DNA from: Atrichornis clamosus
Taxonomy: Eukaryota > Chordata > Aves > Passeriformes > Menuridae
Length of the DNA: 64,000 bases
NCBI GenBank assembly: GCA_013400975.1
Contig: WBMZ01012762.1
Span: 62,001-126,000, forward strand
Direction: 5' to 3'
The notes beneath the pieces were generated by a model. That model saw only the letters and a program-made list of their open reading frames with translations, did not search any database and was not told where the DNA came from. Numbering within the stretch: the stretch's first letter is position 1; every line of letters begins with the position of its first letter. The translations under genes were made by a program, and so were the position numbers. Of this stretch, positions 14,563 to 28,230 are shown one piece after another.

Positions 14563-17500
14563 TTATTTTTACTGGGTATTACTGCTCATAAACACAGATT
14601 CATTTTAAGAGTATATCTTGCCAAGAAGAGAAGAAATTACTTGGGCTAACAGAGCATTTTCACCTTCTCTGAAAGGAAAACTTCCAGAAAAACTTGAAGG
14701 AGAAAACAACCTTTTTTCTTCCCTGACCTGATCGTTTCCCCTGCAAAAAAACAAATCACTCAGTACAAAGAACCAGCTACTGCACACAATAATAAAACTT
14801 TCACTCTTTCTCCACCATCTCCTCAAAAAACATAAAACATGTCTCTCTTCCTGTTTGCTTTCCTTGTACAGGCAGAGATACTGATGCAATCTCTCTTCTC
14901 TGAGAAAGGAAACGCCTCTATCTCAGTCTGCATCTTTACCCCTCTCAGCAGCTTGACTAAGCAGATTAAAAGACATGTGCACACCAAGGCAGCATGAAAG
15001 TCATAACAAAAAACAGTGACTGCCAGTGCGATGGGAAACGAAAGCAGAGTCTGCTGCAACTGCTTAGAAATTAAATCAGGCTGGGAGAAGGCAAACAGGC
15101 CAGGTACAGTGTAGGTAGGGAACTTCCGGCACCATTCCCAACCTGTCATCTGTCTCCTTGGGCTCTGTGGGAAGACGGGGAGATGACAGCTTCTCCATAG
15201 CACTGTCACCCCTCACTTTCATTCTATCCCCACCCCAAAAAAGAACAACTGCTGGCTTCTTCCAGCACACCTACTGACAAGGTGAACCTGAAACATGGCA
15301 ACTGTCAGCCCTTGACAAAGAGTAACAAATCAAAGCAGGAACCCTCTATTTGTATTTGGGGATCAAAGGAAACTATTCAGCCAAATAAAATATTCTACAA
15401 ACAAAAGCAAGTAAGAAAGGAAAAGAACAGTGCTGTGATCATGCTGAGAAAGTGCATTTTGACATTAGGAAGAGTCAATGTTAATTATTTTTTCCCATAA
15501 GCAATATTTCAAAACTGCATTTGTATAAATTAATATTCTGATCTGTTACTACACAGAATTTGGCCAGCACTTAAAACAGAAAAGGCACAGCTTTTCTTGA
15601 CACTTCTCTTGCTAGCCAGCCACTCTGATCACTTGGGAGAAGTACAACTCTGCCTGCAAAATAATCAGTTGTGCAGATACTGCACAAAAGGATAAAAATA
15701 TTTTGTTGCTCATCTTGGTTATTTATCACAAAAGGGGAATAAGTATAAAAACCACCACTGACAAAAAAGATGATGTTATGGAAAAAACACAAAAGAAAAG
15801 AGTGCTGCATTATGGTGAGGAGTTCTTGTAAAAGAAAGACAAAACAACACTACAAAATTTATGTCCTCTGGCATGTTTCTTCCAGAGCAGATGTGGGGAC
15901 CCAGCACTTCACACCAGCAGCGAAACAGATGAGTAGCAATAGCTCCTGTTAGCACACACTGAGAAACAGTGGAAAAGAACTGATCAACCAATAGGGTTTA
16001 TCATAAACCCATGGGCCATGTAAGTATGACCCACCATTTGTCACACACAATTGTTAAATCTCATTAATTCCTAAATTTCTTCCAACAAGGTGGTCTAGGA
16101 AAATCATGATGGTTCTCTGCAGTCTGAAAATCTAAACACAGTTGCCAGTTACAGGCCACAGCTACCCCTTCAAAAATGATCACCACTTTGTGTGTCAGCT
16201 TTAGCAGACTGAAGATTTTGGAGGTGCTGAATGAATACTCACAGGTGTGCTGAAGGAACAACTTAAATATTACAGGACATGTTTGAAAACACAGTTTATC
16301 TATGAGTATTGTCTAAAAAACTTAACTGACTTGTAAGCACACACACAGAAAAAGCCAAGGTAAAGACTTCAGCTTCATAAAGGTTATTTTTAGCTTTGTA
16401 ATTCAGAAGTACTTTATAAGTACACAGAAGTCAGACTTAAGGTAGCAGTAAACCAGACTAGTGAGGGAAGTTTACACTACTGCAACCTCAGCTAATGCTT
16501 TGAATGATACTGGGGGGAAAAAACCAAACAACAAAACAAATTAAGAGGTACAGCACTTAGGGTATCAACTGCATGAACTGCTATATTGAGCTCCCAACAA
16601 CACAACTCCTCAGTGATATGATCACCCTTCCCTCTTCTGCAACATGTCCAGCATAGCCTAAAAACACATTATACCAGGGTTTACAATAGTGTGCTTCCAG
16701 CAGTATTTGTAATAGTCATCTTTGTTCAATCTACTGGAGGAATCCACTTGCAGTCTGCCTAACTCAAAACACAATTTTTACATATGAAATTATTCAGGAC
16801 ACGTGAGAATTTCATCCACGACGAAAGGTGCACTGTCACAAAAACTCAGTTAATATCTTGCTTTGCAATATCTATATATTCTTTTTTTTTGCATTTAATC
16901 CTTCAAGTTTGAGGCTCTAAAGCATGCTGGAGGTTACTGAGCACACATTATTAAGTTTACAGGAATCTAGTGCCTTGGCGTTCCAAGTAATTTTATAACA
17001 AGACAACTGCACTGCAAACTACCCCCACATGCACTTTAAACAATGGGAACGTTTTACAGGGGAAGAGAGGATGAGGACCAGGAACATCTGCTAACCTGGT
17101 GAGGGCAACTTTCAAGGGTTTTGTAAGCCTCACAGTTTCTCACGACTTGTCAGAATCTTAACTCTTGGGAAACTGAAAATTTCAGTTTGCTTTTAAAGCT
17201 ATGCAGGAGTTTCAGAAACACTCGACACAAACCAGTTCTATCAACAAATGAAGTACTCCTGCCTTCTCACCCCATGCAGCAGATCACTCCTGCCCTTGTG
17301 GCTCCCTACCTTTCTGCAGGTGTGAGCCCTGGAGTGAATCACGTTTAGGAGCCTCATTTTAGCTTTTAGCTGAATCCACCTGCATTTTTGACCCAATCCA
17401 GTTTATCTGGAGCTAGACTAAAGTTTGCCTCAGCACAAAGAGATTAAGAGGGTATAAACCACATCTGCTTGTTTCAGCAGCTGTGTTGTCTTAAAAATGA

Positions 17501-18257
17501 AATGACAGCCTATATTTCCAGATAGAGAAAAACTTGAAAACTTCTCCCCATTCCACCTTAACAGCAAATTGCATTTCGTAGACAATTAGTTCTTTCCCTT
17601 CTCAATTTCAATGAGCCATGACTCCAAATATTTCAGTACAAGGCTTCACATAGTTGAAACCACATTGGTTCCAGGCGCTCCAGCAGTTCAAACAATATGA
17701 ACTGAGGTGAAGAGCCTGGTCCTGTAACCAAAGCAGGCTACAGGGAATTTGCTTGTAGGTCACTGAGAATTTGATTCAAACAGAAGAGAACTGAATTGAA
17801 GAATGCCTGGGGTACATAAGCATATCAAACCTCCGTCCTCGTACTCAGCATGTACCACATGTCAATCCACATTACAATGCATCAACACTGGTCAGGCACT
17901 TCAGAACAACTGTGTAAATATCAAATGCTGCAGCGCTCTGCCAATGCAAACTTGCATACCAGTGTAATCCAAAGGTTCAAGAGTTTCTGTAGTAACTTCA
18001 AAAATCATACCAAAGTGTGCAGCTCTTTTTCCCAGGTACCTACGTACACTGTTTGTGAGCGTAATACCGTCTTCAAACCAACAGATTTGTTCCACTAACT
18101 CAGTAGTCAAGACCTATACTTCTGGATTCTGATGCAGAACAGACATGTGAAGCACCAGCACCCTTTCAGCGATACGGAAATCACGTGTGATAACTCTTAT
18201 TTACTGTATAATATAGACAACAAGGAGAAAGCTGCATAGCGAGGCATTTTCACTTAC

Positions 18258-18292
18258 GTGGTTTATATAGAGACTCTTGCGTTTTTCTCTCA
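18258..18292 (-). CDS. CCNY: CCNY 35-nt microexon, residues VREKRKSLYINH
   Basis: The acceptor is gtttttgcag (AG at 18294-18293). The exon reads TG AGA GAA AAA CGC AAG AGT CTC TAT ATA AAC CAC and ends at 18258 before the donor GTAAGTG. The leading TG joins the final G of exon 24014-24088 to make Val. The peptide is the basic linker between the [10 protein letters not shown] and HPPGQ segments. Human CCNY reads SLFINH from memory; here Phe is replaced by Tyr. It runs phase 1 to phase 0, so its loss alone would shift the frame. Confidence 0.95.
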
Positions 18293-21200
18293 CTGCAAAA
18301 ACACAAAATATGATAGAAATATTACATGACTATTTTTCCTGATTAAACTTCTTAAACACCATTTATAATAAAAAGAACAGGAGACTGTCTATGTGCAACA
18401 TTGTAACTGCTTTTGCACTAACCAAGTATATTTATATAGCAAACACAGAAGGAACATACATGTGTATGCATAAAGGCATTTATGCTCACTAGTGTGGTGA
18501 TGGGTTAAAATTCTCATCCATTTGGGTACTTCTCCAGGCATTGTCCGCATGGGAAAGTTAATATGCAGTAAGCTACAGTCCAAGTTGGCAATGGATTAGC
18601 CATTCATTAGCCACTCTTCCCCAGGTCTCTGTGTGGGTACTCCTGAGCCACCAGTGCCTTCATGCAAAGTACCTTGCTGCAAAGTGGCCCACACTACTTT
18701 GCAGGTATGAAAGCACCTAAACAGCTACACCACACAGTTGGCAAATTCTCATCATAGCTTACTGTGCACTAACTCCCACAGAGGAGCCTTGAAACCAGAT
18801 GGATTGCACCACTGCCTTCCGTAATGATCAGGCACAAGTCTGAAACTATTACTCATGTTGGATGTAACAATGAAAATATATTTCTTTGGTGAGTATGAAC
18901 CAGTCACCACAAGCAATGGTTGCAAGTCAAAGCCACAATTAGCCAAAATAGTCAGAAAGTAAATAGCAACAACACGGGAGATAAGATGTATAGAGTCTTA
19001 ATTGTCAGGTAAATGCTTATTACAGCTGATTAAATATACTTTATTTCATTTTTTTAAAGCACTTCCCCAATTAACTCACCCCATAGAGAGCCTGCGGAGC
19101 TCTGTTCCAGTGAAAATACCACAGCATTTAGGATACAAGTCTGGAGGCAACTAACACATAAATCAAACTGCAGGATTAAAATAATAATGGTTTCATGCTG
19201 TAGGTTATTAAATGCACTTTGGTGCACCATGATCTGAAAGCTATGCAACCCAATACACTTAGCAAAGTAAGAGTGTTCATAATGGTGGGATAGCCTGTCC
19301 ATTCCCTGTTGGATGAGAAGCCATTATTTGTGGTTTATTATAAGCAAGCAATCTCACATAAACAAGGTTGTTATGTGTGAATACTGTGAAATAATTGTGT
19401 TTAATGCAGACATAAAATGAAAATCAAAAAATAAGAAAAAACTTCAAAAAATCCTTACATAATTTTCCTCCCAGGGAGCAGAAAGGAGAATCACACATGA
19501 CAGATGTTAGCCATGTCACTTAGAATATGCTCAGATCCACAATTACGGACATTGCATAAGAAACAGAATTAAACAGGAACAGAGGAAAATCCCAATGATA
19601 CAGTAAATAGTTAAACTGCTTGAAATCCTGCTAAAACACTGCACTACACTTAAGTTCCACAGACCGCATTTATCACCAGCAAGAAACATAAGTCATCTAA
19701 AGGGAAACAACAAAATGATGGTAGATATTCTAAGAATAGCCAAAGTATTTGTCTAGTATCACATATTGCAATGTACAGGCAGTAAATAATTCTGATAAGC
19801 TGTGTGCAAACCTAATATAGTACAAAACTCAAAATTAACACCTATTAACGGTAACATTTTGAACACAGTTAAATATTTAACAGTGTTTTAATCACAAATA
19901 ATTATACCAAAATCAACGTTCTTCAAATCATACAAAGATAGCCTGCACATACACTCCAAATTCCATTTTAATCACCTTTTCTCCCCTTAGCTTTTTTATC
20001 TGTATCTTCCCTTGTATCCATTATTCAATTCCTCATGAAAGTACAACCATCTGTTTCTCAAAGCAAGAATGTCACTCACAGCTCAATCCCATTTGCTATG
20101 TCCAGTCTCCAGAAGAAAATGTTAACGTACTTATACACACCCTCCCTTCTCCCTGCTCAAGCACTTCTTGTGCTGCACATCCTTAAGCACCATGTTGACC
20201 TTCTTTCCCAATTTTCCCCATATAAAAGCCCCATATAAAAGAAATTCAGTTAGCCTGGACTCTCAGGTGAGGGACTACGGGAAGGCAGCTGCTTCTGTGC
20301 TTCTGGCTCGCTCTGCCATAGTGTAAGGCTCAACTCTCTCCAGAACACATGCCAGTGGGAAATCAGGCCTAGCAGAAACCCATTCTGTAACAACCACTCT
20401 CTTTTGTGATCACAACCCCCACTTTAAATAAGGGGAAGCCAATTATTGCACAAGGCAAAATGACTGTAAATAGTTAATTCCATCACCTTGGCTTCAATCC
20501 GTTTAAAAACGCTTTGCTGCTCACACAGCTCAGCATGGTCTGCAGCAGACCACACCATCATGTTAGAATTAACCAGCATTTCACAGCATAACTCCTAACT
20601 GCAATTCCAGGCTTTTGGGTTTCAGGCATGGGGTTTTGATGATGGGAAGCTGAAGAGATTTGGAGACAATTTAAACAATAAAACTTCTATTTTCTTTTTA
20701 ACATTTTAAAACTTGAAAGTTGGAATGGAACTCTTCAAGTGGAGCCTGAGATGCTGCCAAATTTTCTTAGTTTTCGTCATTCTAAGGTCAATGGCCTGTT
20801 CCTATTGCTGCAGGCACTTTCAACTGTTATTGCAGAGCTTTTGCAATAGTAAGAAAGTATCCTGAAATTAAAAGGGAGTGAGGAAATGCACAAACACACA
20901 TGCACATGCGTGTGTAGGTATGTATATATGCATTTTTCACTGAGCTGTAATAAAAAGTTTCACTGTGCAATTTCTATAGACTACCTTAATATTAACCATA
21001 TCAAAGACAAAATCCTTGAGGATTACAACAATAAGAATGTCTTGCATTTTGAAGTTGGTAGCTCATTTCTTTTTGTTTTATTTGAGATGAGTGGTCCTAG
21101 TTTACATTAAAGACTAAGTGCAGCTTACTTCACTTCTCTCCACCTATATAAATACAATTTCAAAATCTTCTTTGTCTGAAGCCCACTGTTGCACTGATAC

Positions 21201-24013
21201 TGCAAAATTTAGCCAGTATACTGAATGTGTAAAGCCCAGTCTAAGTTAGGAGAGCAGGACAGCTGGAACCCTCCAACAGGGAAGACCATTACTAGCACCC
21301 TGCAGGTGCAAACCTTGCCCTCTTGCTACCATAAAGGGGAGGCAGTTACCTTGCTGGAGAGCTGTTTGGAAGCCCTGGCTTAGTCACAGCCACACACTAG
21401 TGCATGGCTTTCCAGACACCGACAGCTTACTGGGCAAGCTCAGCAAACAAGGGACAACTTGCATAAAACACTCAGAGAAGTTAAAAAACAGAAAAGGTAG
21501 CATGCTTTACTAGCTCCCTAAACAGGGAGAATTCCTCATGTATGATTCAGCAGCTAGAAAATTCCCACAAAGAGATGGGAACATTTAGAAAAGCTCCTCT
21601 AGTTAGGAATCAAACTAATATTTATTGTGACTTTAACTTTTCTACAGATTCACTGAATGCTGAAGCAATTAAGGATGCATTCAGACTACCGACTAAGAGG
21701 AAGAGGACAATTTAGATGCTCAGCATGGCATCCAGGCTTTACAGAACAAAGGCAATTAGAGACCAAGTAATAAGCAGAGATGCCACGTCCTGTCTCCTTA
21801 TCTCTGGGGTAGTCAGCTTGTTACTCTTCACTCACGTGTTGATCGCAAGCAGGTCAAGCACAGCTCCTAGGCCAGGACAGTACTACAAGACTACCGGTGA
21901 GGCTGAAAGAGCACAGGGCTACTAGAAGGCCAACCATGGAACTGCCTGAAGGTAACATTGCCAAGTCATTCTAGCACGTAGTGATGGACTCGGCCACTTC
22001 CCACTGTAAAGCCATGAGGTGCATGCTCACAGCCATAGCCAGATCCTGGATGAAACCCTGAATCCTGATGCCACTCAACTCTCTGCTAACGTGTATTTTA
22101 AATGCCCACAGGTCTTATGCAAAGAAACATTTTCACTTACACTCAACAGGAAGGTTTGCCAGCCCAATACTATTCAAGGACTGGAGCAAGGTAGTAACAT
22201 GCCCATGTTAGGTGTTTTCAACATTGCCAGCTCAGCTCTCCTCTTCTATATCGTCTCTAGAAGTCTTGAGGGTCCCCTAGACTCCAGTGCAGGCTCTCAG
22301 ATTACAACCCTACACACCTTAAAAAAATCCCTCTGTTTTCCCCTTAACAAGCACTTTACTGCATTTTGGTGTTAGGCAACATCCTTGAACTGTGTGGCAA
22401 CTCCTACAGCTCACTTGGTTCAACAAGGGGCCCAAAGTACAGTCAAGCAAAATGCTTTTTACTGGGAGTTGTCCCACCAGAACAGGATGGTTCTTGGCAA
22501 TAAATCAGTAGATAAATGTTTGCAGAATCTTTTTTCTTTTATACAAACAAAATAGCCTTTGTATTTTTTCTAATGTTATCAAGGACAGCTGAGCAGATCT
22601 TATACTCCTGTTGATAACATTTCTAGAACGTTTCACTAAATTCATTGTGCTTACTCAAAAATATGTTCTTCACAATACTTAAACTAGAATAAAGCTTCAT
22701 AGAACAACTCAAGCATGGGTATAAACATTTTTATAAAATGCTTTAAATTAACTCCATACTGCAACAAATTAACCACTACTGTTACAAGTAAGAATAATTA
22801 TCCAGTCTGGTCAAAACTTTAGTTGTTGGACTTGGATCTATTTTGTCCTTTCTTTCAACAAGCTGTAACAAGAAACAAGTAGCAACCATATGGGATTAAA
22901 CAGTTTCAAAACACTACAGAATCACTATAAAATAGACATCAATCCTTATAATACAACGTACTATGGAAATATTATCATATTCATTTTACAGACTACCAAA
23001 CCAGATTAGTATGGTAAATCACATCCAAAACCATATGAGGCATTTACAGAACCAGAGCTGAATTCAGAAGGACAATCTCAAGGTCAAAGGAGGTACTCAC
23101 ATAATCAACTCTTCAATTAGGGCCTAAATGTATATCCTCTTTGTTCTAGTCATGCTCAAAAACTAGCAAAAAATATACAGTAAGTGAAAACTACATTACT
23201 TTTCAAGTGATGTGTTTGACACTGCAATTTACTATGTAAATCAAAAGCAGCATTTATAGGCAGCAGAAAGGAGGACAAAGAATTCATACTGAACAATCTG
23301 AATTACAATGCAGGAACTGCATCGAAAGTCTGGTAGAAAATAATGTGGTTTGCATCCATTATTCATCTACCTCTAAACCAACATGTCATACATGTCCAAC
23401 AGGGAACGAAAAGAGCCAGAATAAATGGCTTCTATTCTACTAATTCTATCAGGAGGCTTGTTTAACCAAGAGATTTAATTTCAGAGATCATTTTGTCTAT
23501 GTATAAAAAAGAACAACCAAACTCCAGACAAACATATGATTATATTGAATCCCTAACGAGAGGAGAAGAAGAAACAATGTTTGGGTAGGATGGGAAGTAT
23601 TTTGTTATTAAAATCTAGTACTGAACTAATTTACAGTATCACCTGTACCAGCGAAACCTGGAACATCTTCTTAGCTAATAGAAACTGCCATTTTCTTAAA
23701 AAAAACCCCTTTCAACACATTTTCCAGAAGCTTTGCCTAATGTTCAGAGTTTTAAAAAAAATAAGAAACAGTTATACAGAAAATTTTGGATTTAGAGAAA
23801 ATGTATTTTAAATATAATTACCTTAAGCTTTATCCATATTTGTACTATTGGTCTGACAAGACAATTAACTAAAGGTGTGACTACTTTAAACTCTAACATG
23901 ATGCCTCTAAATAACTCTTTTGGGGGGAGAAGGGGCAATCATATATTAAAAGACTATCACATGCATTCTAACAAAGGGTTTAGAGAACTACTGTAATAAA
24001 TTCAGTAACCTAC
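18293..24013 (-). other. CCNY: CCNY intron, 5721 bp
   Basis: The donor is GTAGGTTACTG (GT at 24013-24012) and the acceptor is gtttttgcag at 18293. The intron is AT-rich. It holds an alternating purine-pyrimidine stretch at 20894-20933 and no CR1 or other family that I can identify. The ORF at 22019-22375 on the plus strand looks like chance. Confidence 0.85.
20894..20933. repeat. Alternating purine-pyrimidine tract
   Basis: Strict alternation runs from 20894 to 20916 (ACACAC..GCACATGCGTGTGT) and again from 20918 to 20933 (GTATGTATATATGCAT), with a single break. Such mixed CA/TG/TA tracts are short microsatellites that can adopt non-B structure. No function is implied. Confidence 0.6.
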
Positions 24014-24088
24014 CATCTGTTTGTGATTTACTGAGAAATATCGTACTGGCCCGTGGATGATCTGATGGGTTGAATTCCATGTTCAAAT
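24014..24088 (-). CDS. CCNY: CCNY coding exon, residues [18 protein letters not shown]...SKSQTD
   Basis: This 75-nt exon starts at 24088 after ctttccag and ends at 24014 before GTAGGT. It reads AT TTG AAC ATG GAA TTC AAC CCA..., giving (D)[17 protein letters not shown] followed by LSKSQTD, plus a final G that starts the Val codon of the next exon. It is the most upstream coding exon visible. The expected upstream sequence (human NLQHISDRENID) was searched for by eye up to 64000 and not found. Both ends are phase 1, so skipping would delete 25 residues in frame. By recollection these are human residues 52-76, including the serines of SKSQ. Confidence 0.96.
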
Positions 24089-27000
24089 CTGGAAAGAAAG
24101 AACAGCACAAGAACATTTATGATTATTCAATGGCAGATACAAATCTTCTCATTTATTTCAATAACACCAAGTTTACATACTTAAGCAGCTACTGTAAAAC
24201 AAAATCCATCTTGAGGCCTACTTTTTTATCCTTCTTCACACAAGTGGTTCATTTTGGCATGCAAATCATTTGCATCAACACAGCTTTGGGATTAGACTTT
24301 GGTTCTACAGCTGCTTTTGGATTAAAACAGATAAACTAGCTTGAGAAGTTTGCACAGAAGTCAGGAATTTCCCATTTACCATCACTTTCTTCCTACCATG
24401 CCCCAAAGCTATTGCTTAGCACAGGAACACAGCCTGTTACATGTAACTGTTGAAGAATTAAGTATTAGAAACAAATATGTAACCCTCTACAGAAAGACAG
24501 GTTTCCAATATTAGAAAGGATTAAAATAAAGTAGTTGTTGCAACTGAATGTAAACAAGGAAAATCTAGGCTAGAGTGTTTCATATGGTCAATATTAGAAA
24601 AACTTGAAACTTTCACAGATTAACACACTCTTTGCTGTATCAACTTAAAAGAAAAATAACACACAACTAAAATAAAACCACCCCACACCTATCAAAAACA
24701 CCTACAAAACAAAAAAACCCCAAACCAGTCCTAAAAAGCACGTATCAGTTTAAAACTGTAATCTATCGTACATTATACAAACTTCCATGAATGCTGTTTT
24801 CCTTATCAAGGTTAAAATCCATTGAATTTATTTGTTCCCAAATTCCACTCCACTACCAAAACTACTAAAATAGTACATAACTTTTTTTTTGCATTTCCTT
24901 GCTCTCCCAGTGTGGCTTTCTCAGCCTTAGTTCTCTCACGTTCTCTCCATCTCCAAATACATAGTCTCTTGCATTTGATGCAGGCTTTTATGTGAGACTA
25001 CATATGAGCACTGATATGTTTATCTTCTGTGATCATCTCAGGCTTTCTACAATTCTCTCACTCCCCTTTCATATATCCATGAAAGCTCAGCAAAACTGAA
25101 AATTAAGCCCCAGGTCCTGGGAAAAGAAAACAAAGTCTTTTTGCCCAGGGGTCAAGTTCTCCTGTCTACAGCCTTCCTCATTCCTTCAGCAGCCATGGCC
25201 ATACTCCGCTCTCCTTTTCTCTTTTATTTAATAATTCACTAGGTCCTCCACTTCCCTGTATTTTTCTCCTGACAACACACCTCTCTACAAATGTACTTTC
25301 TATTTGTATTTTTCCCTTTTATGGTCTCTTGGTTTCCTTTTCATCTCCCTGCATTCAGTAGCCCATAAGCTGAGCAGCCTGATTTGCTGCTGGAAACCTG
25401 GCCATAACTTCTGGAAAAAAACATTATCTTTCTACAAGAGAGAACCCAGAAACACGGAAGAGCAATTCCTCAATTGCAAAAGGTCTTCTTATTACTATTA
25501 TAATTATCAGCAATGCCACAAATGAAAAGAAATCTAGGAATTTCAAGGGAATGCCATTTTGATTCTCCCAGAAATCACAGACAAGTTTGGAGAAGATCCT
25601 AGAATGTCGTCTTATGCTAGGGGTTCTGACTTCAAAGGGCTGTGAATTAGAATGTTTTCATGTTACTCTATGCATCTCATTTAGATACATAGAAGAAAAA
25701 GGATAATCACCAATTGAGATAGTGCTGGTAAAGACTGTTTTCCATTTCAGAACAGTTTTTCCATTAAGTTGAATTCAAGATGCTTTTCATTAAGTGAAGA
25801 GTAATCAGCATTTAAAAATGCAAAACATGTTCTTTTTTATCATCCTCTTCTTTTATCAAGCAGCACAAGACATCACCATAAAAAAAAAGCCTTTTCTTCT
25901 TTAAATCATTACAGATTTTTTTTCTGCAAATATGTCCACACACAGCAGTGCAAATTCAGTCCATAAAACAGGTACAGCAACATGAAGCTGAATCCAGCTT
26001 GCAAAACACAGAAAACCAGGAAAGCACTTATTTCCCTAAAGCCTAGAAAATTATCTGCTTGAAGAGTAGTAACAACCTGGTACAGGTTCACAGTTTGTTT
26101 GCAGGGCTGAAAAGAAAGAAAACCAATTGCCACATCTTACAGTCAAGTTGCATCTCTTTATGATTCCTGTGCTACAAGGGGCTACTTTGCAGCAGCAGTA
26201 AACCAACAGAGGATTTAAAAGCCTTTCCAAAAAAAAGCATGAACTACCAAAAAGCAGTGGCTCTCAGATAAACTGTTATTCTTCTGACAGGAGCTGAAAG
26301 AAGGCCAGCAAAACCCCATCTCAGCAGCTGCAGAGGCCAGGCCAGGGATTTTGAACCATCCCGGGAGAGGCAGCTGCCCACAGCCAGGGAGCAACTGTGG
26401 CTCCTTCCCACCACTGAACCCCACAGTGCACCACACGCCCTCCTCTCTCCTCATCTCTTCTCTCACATCCTCCCCAGCAACAGCCATCACCAAACACATC
26501 CATCTGTCTTTCTCAACTGCCTGCACGAAACTCAGAGGAGGAGAACATGGGCATGAGGAATGGTACAGCCTGTTCCACCCAGCACACGGTGGCCAGGAGA
26601 GGACAGGTGCTGCTGAGAGGGGCTGGCTCCCCACCTCCCTCTGAGGAACAGCACAGGCTTGCAGGCAGAAGAAAGCACTGTTTGGAGTGTACCTGCAACT
26701 TGGCCACTCCCAGCTCCTCCAGGAAAAAGTGTTAGGCAAATCCAAGCCTCTCACAGGCCACTTGTGGGACCACATCACTCCAGACTATCACTGCTGGCAC
26801 ACAGGAGTATTAGAATGGATGAAGTTTCACAACATGTAAGATTTCAGTTTGTTCTTAGATGTCTTGATTTACTGTACAACTTTAAAACAAATGTCTTTTT
26901 GAATATGGCAACAAATTTTAACAGGTATGTCACTAGAAACCACTTTCCAGAAGTAAGAGATCAAAAGATATACGAATATCTGAAGCTAGTAACTAATCAC

Positions 27001-27621
27001 CAAAGGGCATTATCCATCAAAAAGTTAATTCTGTCCTAAAGAAATGGTATATTCATACTGCTTTAATGTTAGTAATAGTTACTTCTAGTATTTGAAAAGT
27101 ACTGTGAAAACCAGCCCTAATAGGAAAGGTTTACCTATTTTGTAATGAAATAGTCAAAGATAAAATGAGAATTAAACTCTAACAAGAAATACTCTACTAT
27201 TCAAATGACAGGAAATGAGAGCCAGAATTTTTTGTCTTGAAATACGCACAAAGACATTCTCCACTGCTAGCAGTCTGCTCTGCAATTCATCATAGTCTTC
27301 AAATGAAAGACTAACGTGGGTACTTCCTCTAAGAGTTACCCAGCACTCCAAAATCAGCTTTTAAGAAAAAGCCACTATTGCATAGACTGTCTAAAGAAGA
27401 ATCTTTCACTGTAGCTGTTTAACAGATTTGGAATATTTTTCTGTATCTTTTCCTAGTTCAAAGATTAAGCTTTTTAGTTGTTTTTTTTTCCATTACTAAA
27501 GGACTGTTAAGTCATGCAAAATGTAACTCACATCCTCTAAACATCTAAACAGTCTGATACCCCATGAAAATTTCAGGCTTTAGTCTTCTAAGGATTAGGA
27601 ACCAAAGGTTTTTGTCTATAA

Positions 27622-27659
27622 ATATACATATGCATATATATGCACATATCTGTGCATAT
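27622..27659. repeat. TA/CA/TG alternating microsatellite
   Basis: Bases 27622-27649 strictly alternate purine and pyrimidine (ATATACATATGCATATATAT..), and after a two-base break 27652-27659 continues (GTGCATAT). It is an imperfect dinucleotide tract in the long upstream intron. Confidence 0.6.
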
Positions 27660-28230
27660 CTACAGACTGATAGATAGCTGTATATTGAAATGAAACCTAA
27701 TTTTTAGTAAGCCAAGGCAAAGTCAGACTCAGGTACACTTCAAATAAGAGATCATGTGTCTAACAAAATTTTGGAGGATTTGGGCAAGTTACAAATGCAT
27801 GCAAGTAATACTTAAGATTGCATTCTCCTATTTGCTTAGCAGTAGCCAAAATAACAGTTATTATAACGGCCATGATGATGCATCACATCAAAATAAGTTC
27901 ATTCTCTGAGAAAAAAGAAGAGTAGATACCAACTTAATTTGGTACGTAACTGTGCTGAAGTTTAAGACAACCACCAGAAGACCATAACAAGATTTGCCCT
28001 GTACACTGTGAGGAACTTATTTCCTAAAGCTACTGCAGTTGCATTCAAATATGGCCATAAAAAGAAGTGAACTGTAAAACAGTTTGGCTTCAGACTTGGG
28101 CTAAAGCCCAGGCAAGATTTTAAATCTCAAAACAAGATCTTAAAAAGCATTACTGAGTCCAAAAAAACTGAACACAGCCTCAGTATGCACTCTTTAAAGT
28201 GCAGGAAGAATAAAATTTAGATTAGTGTAA

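Larger units (their letters stand above)
7513..18257 (-). other. CCNY: CCNY intron, 10745 bp, with two ancient CR1 relics
   Basis: The donor GTAAGTG lies at 18257-18251 and the acceptor AG at 7514-7513. Apart from the two degraded plus-strand CR1 copies (10860-11365 and 13405-13670), a short (AC)n at 9769-9781, several A-runs and a cluster of ATATGCAAA motifs near 14.5 kb, I see no assignable element. ORFs such as 14823-15209 on the minus strand show no recognisable domain. Confidence 0.83.

Noticed and set aside
26215..26778. 187-codon minus-strand ORF in the CCNY intron
   Set aside because: It lies in a GC-rich patch with overlapping ORFs in several frames on both strands. There is no recognisable domain, splice context or repeat family.
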